This document shows, piece after piece, positions 1-5,517 of a stretch of DNA of 8,591 bases (the first letter of the stretch is position 1; each line of letters starts with the position of its first letter). The notes below the pieces were generated by a model. It made no database searches and had not been told where the DNA came from. It was given only the letters and a program-made list of their open reading frames with translations. The DNA lies in contig QNBL01000102.1 in assembly GCA_003641695.1 (NCBI GenBank), forward strand, positions 1 through 8,591, read 5' to 3'. Source of the DNA: Spirochaetota bacterium (GTDB taxonomy: Bacteria; Spirochaetota; Spirochaetia; B11-G9). The position numbers were made by a program, and so were the translations under genes.

Positions 1-297
1 TGAAGAAGAAAATTTCTGCTTTCATCTTCTTTTATCCAATCCAGAACTCTTTTTATTGTAGTATCGGATGAAACCATTTTTCGTTCACATTTGAAAATCT
101 TCTTAAAAGATTTTTTAGAGCTGATTTTATCAAGGTTAACAATGATGTTAGGCTAAAAAGGGCATTAAAAAGAGAAAGAAGAATAAATCTAATTCCTCGG
201 GTTCTTCTTTAAATTTAACTCATTTATGAGAAATTTCAAATTTTATTCCCTTTTCTTCTTTTCTATTCAGCTGTTGGGGAATTTCTATTTTTGGTTG
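1..297 (-). pseudogene. Decayed, partial transposase-like gene (5' portion)
   Basis: The first 300 bases are AT-rich and hold no intact gene. On the minus strand a protein-like reading appears if frames are changed. From about 300 to 215 one frame gives QQLNRKEEKGIKFEISHK and then a TGA. From about 208 to 130 another gives RRTRGIRF followed by FNALFSLTSLLTL. From 152 to the left edge a third gives DKISSKKSFKKIF, then MVSSDTTIKRVLDW. The order (basic RGxR stretch, hydrophobic helix, charged stretch, SSDTTIKRVL) resembles the N-terminal region of DDE transposases, where a (P/S)SxxTxxRxL segment precedes the catalytic domain; that part would lie outside the window. At least one stop and two frame changes make an active gene unlikely. 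The family is uncertain, and chance reading of AT-rich DNA is the alternative, though the 50 codons open to the left edge are the most protein-like part. Confidence 0.42.
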
Positions 298-325
298 ACA
301 AATATTGTCAGCAGGATGTTATAAT
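295..325 (+). promoter_or_regulatory. Near-consensus sigma70-type promoter of the PEGA lipoprotein gene
   Basis: A perfect -35 hexamer TTGACA lies at 295-300 and a perfect -10 TATAAT at 320-325, the latter preceded by TG at 317-318 (extended -10). The spacer is 19 bp, longer than the optimal 17, which the extended -10 may offset. A start about seven bases after the -10 would fall on or next to the ATG at 332, so the transcript would have almost no leader. The -35 lies at the edge of the decayed transposase-like DNA. Confidence 0.72.
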
Positions 326-331
326 AAAATC

Positions 332-2665
332 ATGAAAAAAAATTATATTCTTTTATTTATTATTTACATTTTAATGGTTTTAAATTCATGCGAAGTAAAG
401 AATGATCCATTTTTAACGTTACCGGTCTGGGAAAGGATAGAACCGCTTATGGTGAAAACGGAGTCGGTTATACGGGATAACGACTGGATGGGGATACTCT
501 CAAGGCAGAATGAATTGAAGTCCGGTTTTTCAGAATTGATGGAAAGTTTGAGGGAAGTTAAAACCGAAAATGAGGAATATTCATTAATACTTGGATATCA
601 GATTAATGGCTGGGAGAGAGCAGGAAAAGTCTTCTCGGGAGATCTGTCAGATCTTGAAAATATCAGCGGCCTGGTGGAAACGGATAAAAATAACGAGATG
701 ACCTCTGCTATTGTGGATAAACTTGAAGAGAGGCCTCAGTCCGGATTTTTTTATGATTTGAGTAAATCAGATAATGACAGTAATAATATTACTACCTGGG
801 GAACAAGGCTGCTTGAGATGCTTCAGATAAAGATGCTGACAGGAAAAGAGATAAAGAACGAGAAAGATATAAAGGTAATAAAGGCGGTTATAGCGAGAAC
901 CGAAAAGGAGGGGAGGCTTGATGAGCTGAAGAAGTATCTTGAAAAAGAATCTTCTAAAGATAAAGTTCCTCCGTCGGTATTGTTCAGTTTGTCATTGGTG
1001 TACGGAAAGAAAGGGCTTGTTAAAGAGGAGTACCGGATAATAGAGAAACTGGAAGAAAAAGTAAAAAGTTCTCCAAAGATAGCTTTTAATCTTGCTCTTG
1101 TTTACGGAAGAAAAGAGCTTTTAAAATCTAAAATTGACAAGGCGGAAGCGGAGGCTCTGGCATTGACTCGTGGATATATCTCGGTTTCCAGTATCCCAAA
1201 TGAAGCGGAGGTTTATATAAACGGAGAGAAAGCCGGTAGGACACCATACAGTTCCGGTATGATGGGGGAAGGCCGTTATAAAGTGGAGCTTCGAAAGACA
1301 GATTATACGGCAGTTGAAAAAGAGGTTTTTGTTAAAGCTGGGGAGACTGCAGTGATTGATGAGAAACTGATGCTGAAACCCGGTAGTCTTGAGGTGAAAT
1401 CTACTCCCTACGGAAGTATTGTATACATTGATGGAGAGGAGATTGGGGTAACTCCCGTTGAGATACCCTCTGTTGAACCAGGCAGTCACGAAGTGCTGAT
1501 AAAGCGTGAAGGTTACCAGAACAGAACAGAGAGCGTAGATATTACACCCGGCAGTACTGTTAGAATAGCCGGAGAGCTTATTGCGCTTAAGGGAGAAATT
1601 GTTATAAGAGAATTATCCTATGGTAGTGATGTTTATCTTGACGGAAACAGGGTATATCCGACAGGAGGGAGGTTGAGTGATGTGACTGCCGGAGACCATA
1701 GTGTATTAATAAAAAAAGAAGGATTTAAAAAGAGAACAGTTTACGTGACAATGTCTCCCGGCGGTAAGGAATACATCTCGGGAAAACTTGAAAGAGAGTC
1801 TTTTAAATTACCTTACGCTTCCATAAAGGTAGATGGGCGTAATTCCGACTGGAAGGGGATAGATCCCATTGTAGTAGATGCGTTGGGGGACAGCGGGAGC
1901 GGGCCTGCAGGTACGGATATTGAGAAGGTCTACCTTGCGACAGACGGGACTTATCTGTATACGATGATGATATTTGCAGACGGTGCGCCAGCAAAGAAGC
2001 CTCTTTTTTATGCAATTGGATTGGATAATACCGACAGGACAGACATTGGATTGCTTTTTACCCAGTACAACGGAAAATGGCAGACTGGATTTGACCGGTG
2101 GACGGATAAAAACAGCGGTTTCCATAAGATGGTTAGCAAAGGAACTGTTAAGGCAAGGGCTGGAATTATTGAATGCAGGTATAAGCTCAAAGAGATTGGT
2201 TTTGTGCTTGATAAGCCTGTTTTGGTAAATGCATGGGATGATTCTTCAGGCGGCAGCTATGATAATACTTCAAGTGCGGAAATCGTATGGACAAATCATT
2301 ACCGGTTTTTTACTGCTGAAGGTACGGTAAGAAGTGTCCGGATAAATGAGAGGACAGTTTCTCCTAGGGTTTATAATTTAAGCGGAGATAAAATGAAGAT
2401 ACTTCTGTATACCGACGAAAGTGATTATGTCGGACTCGAGTTTCTCACGGACAAAATAAAGCCTGGTAATCACACAGTTAAAGAGGGGGACTATGACATA
2501 CATATTTATAGTTCCATAATAAACCGTTCTGAAGGGTATTTCGGAAACAGGGTAAGTGGCAAATTTAATATATTTGAGAATAACAGCAGCTGGATATCCG
2601 GTTACTATAAGATTACCTCCAATATCGGTGACAAATTATCCGGGTTCTTTTCGATAGAGAAATAG
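332..2665 (+). CDS. PEGA-repeat lipoprotein with family-9 carbohydrate-binding-like domain
   Basis: Predicted surface or periplasmic lipoprotein of 777 residues; the exact role is unknown. Residues 1-20 form a lipoprotein signal (MKKN, hydrophobic core, LNSC with Cys20 as likely lipidation site). Residues 21 to about 280 are charged and helical with TPR-like hairpins (two LVYG-K/R-K repeats near 230-270). Three PEGA repeats of about 70 residues begin near 281, 351 and 421; each has a G-x-(V/I) strand, a (V/I)Y(I/L)(D/N)G turn and a G-x-(H/Y)-x-V strand with EGY/EGF. From about 496 (KVDGRNSDWKGI, later YLATDGTYLY) the sequence resembles family-9 carbohydrate-binding or DOMON-like beta sandwiches and runs to about 665. 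The last 110 residues form a beta-rich tail of no family I recognise. PEGA domains are usually extracytoplasmic and often envelope-linked, so binding of a cell-wall or polysaccharide ligand is plausible but inferred. A TTG start at 305 is rejected because it would put nine residues before the signal peptide and lies upstream of the -10. There is no close Shine-Dalgarno; AGGA at 313-316 is 15 bases away. Confidence 0.85.
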   Translation: MKKNYILLFIIYILMVLNSCEVKNDPFLTLPVWERIEPLMVKTESVIRDNDWMGILSRQNELKSGFSELMESLREVKTENEEYSLILGYQINGWERAGKVFSGDLSDLENISGLVETDKNNEMTSAIVDKLEERPQSGFFYDLSKSDNDSNNITTWGTRLLEMLQIKMLTGKEIKNEKDIKVIKAVIARTEKEGRLDELKKYLEKESSKDKVPPSVLFSLSLVYGKKGLVKEEYRIIEKLEEKVKSSPKIAFNLALVYGRKELLKSKIDKAEAEALALTRGYISVSSIPNEAEVYINGEKAGRTPYSSGMMGEGRYKVELRKTDYTAVEKEVFVKAGETAVIDEKLMLKPGSLEVKSTPYGSIVYIDGEEIGVTPVEIPSVEPGSHEVLIKREGYQNRTESVDITPGSTVRIAGELIALKGEIVIRELSYGSDVYLDGNRVYPTGGRLSDVTAGDHSVLIKKEGFKKRTVYVTMSPGGKEYISGKLERESFKLPYASIKVDGRNSDWKGIDPIVVDALGDSGSGPAGTDIEKVYLATDGTYLYTMMIFADGAPAKKPLFYAIGLDNTDRTDIGLLFTQYNGKWQTGFDRWTDKNSGFHKMVSKGTVKARAGIIECRYKLKEIGFVLDKPVLVNAWDDSSGGSYDNTSSAEIVWTNHYRFFTAEGTVRSVRINERTVSPRVYNLSGDKMKILLYTDESDYVGLEFLTDKIKPGNHTVKEGDYDIHIYSSIINRSEGYFGNRVSGKFNIFENNSSWISGYYKITSNIGDKLSGFFSIEK

Positions 2666-2675
2666 CCGAAAAATA

Positions 2676-2702
2676 GAGGGTGGAGCTTTAAGCTCCACCC
2701 TC
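2676..2702. terminator. Strong hairpin terminator between convergent genes
   Basis: A perfect inverted repeat has 13-base arms (GAGGGTGGAGCTT and its complement) around a single central base. On the minus strand it is followed at once by TATTTTT, the canonical intrinsic-terminator arrangement for transcripts coming from the ABC-ATPase side. On the plus strand a run of five T comes only at 2714-2718, twelve bases after the stem, so termination of the lipoprotein mRNA is likely but less canonical. It begins 10 bases after the lipoprotein stop. Confidence 0.85.
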
Positions 2703-2724
2703 CGGGGGATAAGTTTTTAATCTA

Positions 2725-3175
2725 TTACCGTTTGAAGCAGGAAACAAAATGTGATTCGCCGATTTCCCTCATTTCGGGGGATTCCCCTTCGCACTGCTCA
2801 TCTGCATATGGACATCGGGGGTAGAAACGGCAGTTGCTGCTTTCTCCCGGTACCACGGGTACGTACCCTTTTATGGGCACATTCTTTACCTTGACTGTAG
2901 GGTCAATCTCCGGAACCGCTGCAATAAGTGCCTGAGTATACGGATGTACCGGGTTTGCAAGGATCTCCTCTGTGGGGCCGATTTCTACAATCTTGCCCAG
3001 GTACATGATTGCTATTCGGTCGCATACATATCTGGCAGTTGAAAGATCGTGGGTTACGTAAATAAATGAGATTTTGGATTTTTCCTTGATTTTTTCAAGA
3101 AGCTTTAACACCCCGATTCTTACGAATACATCGAGCATTGAAACCGGTTCATCTGCTATTACAAACTTCAGGCGA
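2725..3175 (-). pseudogene. 3' half of an oligopeptide/dipeptide ABC-transporter ATPase gene (OppF/DppF type)
   Basis: The intact gene would encode a cytoplasmic ATPase energising peptide uptake through a two-permease ABC importer. About 150 residues remain of a usual 320 or so. Still present are Walker B with the D-loop (FVIADEPVSMLD), the H-loop (YVTHDLSTARYVCDRI), the IMYLGKIVEIG strand, the oligo_HPY segment (NPVHPYTQALIAAVPEIDP) and the C-terminal Cys cluster (CRFYPRCPY, then EQC), ending in FKR and TAA. Walker A, the Q-loop and the LSGGQ signature are all absent, so it cannot be an active ATPase. The homology begins right at Walker B; immediately upstream the DNA changes to the 5' end of a transposase gene in another frame. 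A TTG at 3189 would open the frame but looks accidental. The residue after SMLDV is Phe where small or polar residues are common, perhaps early drift. No permease or binding-protein genes are nearby. Confidence 0.85.
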
Positions 3176-3271
3176 AGAATTGAATCCAATTTTTTCAGAT
3201 ATTTTCGCTGCTAATGCAATTCCGCCTGTGCTTTGAACCTGATCTGTGGTATAATCTATGGTAAATTTCAT
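3149..3271 (-). pseudogene. Transposase gene 5' fragment (IS1380-like), cut short after about 32 codons
   Basis: An ATG at 3271 has a strong Shine-Dalgarno, AAGGGGG at 3283-3277, about five bases upstream. The product starts MKFTIDYTTDQV, then QSTGGIALAAKISEKIGF. This resembles the start of IS1380-family (DDE) transposases, which commonly open with a short (I/V)(D/E)(Y/F) strand, a (T/S)xxGG segment and a helical LL(L/A) stretch. After about residue 31 the frame runs into the ABC-ATPase DNA in a different frame and stops at 3149, giving a 40-residue hybrid peptide. The catalytic DDE domain is gone, so this is a relic. Its good translation signals mean the peptide could still be made. Family assignment is from memory of the N-terminal pattern only. 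Confidence 0.55.
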
Positions 3272-3362
3272 GTGCACCCCCTTGGCGACTATCGGTTTGT
3301 TGTTAAATCATTATAGCCTAAGGGGTTGCATTTTAATACTACTATTTTGATACGGATTCAGG
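3176..3362 (-). mobile_element. Truncated insertion sequence: one terminus plus transposase 5' end
   Basis: Read on the minus strand from 3362, the segment starts CCTGAATCCGTATC, runs through about 90 bases with a TATAAT at 3315-3310 and a ribosome site, and enters the transposase reading frame at 3271. The CCT-GAATC opening resembles the CCTAGATTC-type ends of some IS1380 elements such as ISEcp1; this is recalled similarity, not an alignment. If correct, the element inserted about 25 bp downstream of the dgt stop. The far end and most of the transposase are missing, so no target-site duplication can be checked. The inner breakpoint, at about 3165-3185, is where peptide-transporter ATPase sequence begins. 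Confidence 0.5.
3310..3315 (-). promoter_or_regulatory. -10 element of the IS relic promoter
   Basis: Minus-strand TATAAT lies 38 bases upstream of the transposase ATG at 3271. No good -35 is visible at the expected distance (TATTAA at a 17-bp spacer). If active it would now transcribe into the ABC-ATPase remnant and stop at the hairpin at 2702-2676. Confidence 0.4.
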
Positions 3363-3387
3363 GAATTTAAAAAAATCCCAATACCCA

Positions 3388-4518
3388 TCAATTTCCCATT
3401 AAAAACCGGCGGAATTGTTCCTCCATCTTGTCGGGGATCATGATCTCCGAGACACTTTCCATGGCATAATTATCCGTCATACCGGCGATATAGTCTGTTA
3501 CCAGGTTATCAAAGCCTCCATCGGTTTCGGTATAAAAGCTGCTCATTTTCTCTACATAATCCCCAAACCGGACTGCAAGCAGATTGTTCTCAGAAACGTA
3601 TCTTTGACCATCCATCCCGTAGACTGAGAAGAGATCCTCCAAATAATGGTAGAGAGTCTTAAGTATCCTCTCAAAGTATTGCTTGTACCCCGTTAAAACC
3701 GGATGATTATAGATAAACCTGTAGTTAAAATCACGCAGTACCTTGACGGCTTCCATTATTTTATCTGAAAACCCTATTTCCCCTGTCTCCCGAGAGGTTA
3801 GAATAAGATCCTCGACCAGGGTGTTTATTATTTCACTATTACTGGAACCCAGCACATTTCTGCTCAACTCCGGAATCATCTGCCGGTCTATAACCTTAAG
3901 CTGAATTGCATCCTCAACATCCCGTCCCAGATAGGCAATCTTGTCAGACATCCGGACAACAGCACCCTCCCATGTAGAGGGATACCTGTTCAATTTTTTT
4001 ATCCCTTCAAGTTTTTTTTCTTCCCGTTCTATGGAAATAAACTGTTCAAACCGCTCCCCGCAGTGGGTTACGATACCATCCCGAACTGCATAGGTAAGAT
4101 TTAATCCTTTCCCGTATGCAATAAGATGATCCACAACACGCAGTGAATACAGTTCATGATTAAACCCTCCCTTTCCGGTACGTATCTTCCTTATGATTCT
4201 TTCTCCGGCGTGTCCAAAAGGGGTATGACCAAGATCATGTCCAAGCCCTATTGCCCAGGCAAGATCGGAGTCAAGATCAAGTGCTTTGCAGATTGTTGCG
4301 GCAACAGAGGCCACGTGAAGTACATGTTCAATGCGGGTACAGATATGATCGTTTTTAGGTGAAAAGAAAACCTGGGTTTTATGTTTGAGCCTACGGAATG
4401 GATAGGAATGTATAATTGCAGTGGTATCTCTGAAGTATTCCCCCCTGAAATCCCCTTTCCTCGGGTGTTTTCTTTTTAAAAGAACTTCACTGCTTAGATA
4501 ATTCTCAAACTTCTTCAT
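3388..4518 (-). CDS. dgt: HD-domain deoxynucleoside triphosphate triphosphohydrolase (dGTPase-like)
   Basis: A 376-residue cytoplasmic enzyme of the dGTPase group in the HD superfamily, expected to hydrolyse dGTP or other dNTPs to deoxynucleoside plus triphosphate and so tune dNTP pools. Visible motifs are the entry RRLKHKTQVF (residues 42-51), RIEHVLHV with metal ligand His65, GLGHDLGHTPFGHAGE with His94-Asp95, FNHELYSLR (119-127), DGIVTHCGE (147-155) and RMSDKIAYLGRD with ligand Asp192. All HD ligands are present and the length suits the shorter dGTPase-like branch; substrate preference cannot be told from sequence. The ATG at 4518 overlaps the TGA of the upstream aminopeptidase gene as ATGA, with AGGGA nine bases upstream, implying an ancestral two-gene operon with translational coupling. 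The stop is followed 25 bases later by the IS relic. The gene looks intact although its upstream partner is broken. Confidence 0.93.
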   Translation of the reverse strand: MKKFENYLSSEVLLKRKHPRKGDFRGEYFRDTTAIIHSYPFRRLKHKTQVFFSPKNDHICTRIEHVLHVASVAATICKALDLDSDLAWAIGLGHDLGHTPFGHAGERIIRKIRTGKGGFNHELYSLRVVDHLIAYGKGLNLTYAVRDGIVTHCGERFEQFISIEREEKKLEGIKKLNRYPSTWEGAVVRMSDKIAYLGRDVEDAIQLKVIDRQMIPELSRNVLGSSNSEIINTLVEDLILTSRETGEIGFSDKIMEAVKVLRDFNYRFIYNHPVLTGYKQYFERILKTLYHYLEDLFSVYGMDGQRYVSENNLLAVRFGDYVEKMSSFYTETDGGFDNLVTDYIAGMTDNYAMESVSEIMIPDKMEEQFRRFLMGN

Positions 4519-5394
4519 CCAATACCGTCCCTGTAGTATTCACTTAAGATCCTGATCATTGCCGAATGATCGTCTACCCCTGCTGTTTCACGGATACTGT
4601 GCATGGCAAGCATGGGGTTACCGATATCCACGGTTCTGATTCCCAATTGAGATGACGATATCGAACCGATTGTACTCCCCGACGGGATATCAGAACGACC
4701 GATAAACCGTTGATATTGCACCCCAGCTCTTCTGCATAAATTATCAAAAACAAGAGTACTTTCAGAATTTGTTGCATAACTGTAACCAGCATTCATCTTT
4801 AAAACCGGACCTTTGTTCAGCTCCGGAGCAAAATTACTGTCATGTTTACCCGGAAAATTGGGGTGAACAGCATGGGCACCGTCTGCAGAAATAAAAAACG
4901 ATCTCGCCTTGGCCCTGTAGTAGTCGTCCTTAACACCTCCGGTTACCATGATTATCCTTTCCAGTAATTCATTCAGCAAAGAGTTCTTTGCCCCATTTCC
5001 CGTTTCTTCTCACGTTAATCACTCCAGCTACAGAGAGCTCCCTGTCCAGCCAGGTTGACAGTATCGGATTACCGTAGATTTCAACGCTTGAAGCTGCAGC
5101 AGCTTTTACTGGATACTTCAGCTTGAGTGAGGGGCTGTCCGTATGTGCTCCTGCCATGAGAAAACCCGTTTCAGCGGGCATCTTTAGTCCCACCCTGAAA
5201 GCTGCTACTGTTGAGCTGTTCCGTTGGAGATAATAACCCTCCCCGGGTTTCAAATTCCAGGAGTCTTCTTCCTTCAGCTCCTTAAACCCGCTTTCCTTTA
5301 GCATCCGGATAAGTACCGCGGCAGCCTGGTAGGCAGTTGGAGAAACATGAATAAAATCCAAAAGTTCGTTTATTATTTGTAATGCACCATTCAT
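4515..5394 (-). pseudogene. M18-family aminopeptidase with central deletion and frame change
   Basis: M18 enzymes are cytosolic, dinuclear-zinc aminopeptidases of about 430 residues that remove N-terminal, often acidic, residues. The first 141 codons (ATG at 5394, stop at 4969) match the N-terminus: LLDFIHVSPTAYQA, GAHTDSPSLKLK with metal-binding His84, and STWLDRELSVAG. A second frame (about 4979 to 4515) matches the C-terminus: FFISADGAHAVHPNF with the metal-binding Asp, KHDSNFAPELNKGP, YATNSES, IPSGSTIGSISSSQLG and AMHSIRETAG with the last metal-binding His. Missing is the middle, about 130 residues that normally carry the NLAIHLNR region, the bridging Asp (DN) and the catalytic Glu pair of DHEEVGS. 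The join lies near 4969-4982 and shifts the frame. Without those residues the enzyme should be dead. Both flanks are otherwise well conserved, so the event is recent or is an assembly error. The ATG is preferred over a TTG at 5421, which lies upstream of the -10. Confidence 0.88.
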
Positions 5395-5400
5395 GGAGCG

Positions 5401-5406
5401 ATTATA
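5401..5406 (-). promoter_or_regulatory. -10 element of the aminopeptidase-dgt operon
   Basis: Minus-strand TATAAT ends six bases before the ATG at 5394 (intervening CGCTCC). No -35 of good quality lies at 17 bp; TTGTAA at 5432-5427 would give a 20-bp spacer. A start about seven bases downstream would fall on the ATG, giving a leaderless mRNA, and no Shine-Dalgarno is present. Confidence 0.5.
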
Positions 5407-5455
5407 CCGAAATATGGACAATTGTGTTACAAAAAACGTAATTTTTTAGAAGAAA

Positions 5456-5487
5456 TTGTTTAATTTCAAGGCAGTATTGACTATAAT
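5456..5487 (+). promoter_or_regulatory. Candidate promoter of the cyclic-di-GMP regulator-aroK-aroC operon
   Basis: A perfect -10 TATAAT lies at 5482-5487. The best upstream hexamer, TTGTTT at 5456-5461, has a 20-bp spacer, so the -35 is weak or an activator may help. Predicted initiation near 5494 leaves a leader of about 24 bases. It is divergent from the aminopeptidase promoter; about 75 bp separate the two -10 elements, enough for a shared operator, but I see no clear palindrome. Confidence 0.5.
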
Positions 5488-5517
5488 AGTGGTATCAAAA
5501 GTGCGAGAATGGTGTAA

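Noticed and set aside
305..331. TTG start adding nine residues to the lipoprotein
   Set aside because: It would bury the MKKN signal peptide start behind an unrelated stretch and lies upstream of the perfect -10, so it would not be in the mRNA.
1121..1489. Minus-strand open frame of 122 codons inside the PEGA gene
   Set aside because: Shadow of the repeat-rich coding strand; no family motif, no ribosome site, opposite a well-supported gene.
1172..1800. DNA-level tandem repeat or CRISPR-like array in the lipoprotein gene
   Set aside because: The repetition is at the protein level (three PEGA domains); the DNA copies are strongly diverged and have no repeat-spacer structure.
2666..2724. Riboswitch or small RNA in the convergent gap
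   Set aside because: The only structure is the 27-base hairpin, fully explained as a terminator; nothing else is conserved-looking.
2725..3189. ABC fragment as a functional small protein started at TTG 3189
   Set aside because: It lacks Walker A and the LSGGQ signature, and the TTG lies in or at the edge of the IS-derived sequence with no ribosome site.
3361..3379. GGGAATTTAAAAAAATCCC hairpin as a dgt terminator
   Set aside because: The paired arms are only about four solid GC-containing bases plus A-T pairs with a mismatch, and it overlaps the proposed IS boundary; not enough to call.
5395..5421. TTG start for the aminopeptidase at 5421
   Set aside because: The ATG at 5394 aligns with the usual M18 N-terminus, and the TTG start would place the -10 inside the coding region.
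5509..5517. Three-codon upstream frame ATG-GTG-TAA abutting the response-regulator ATG
   Set aside because: It could act as a minimal leader frame, but it has no strong ribosome site and such short frames are expected by chance.
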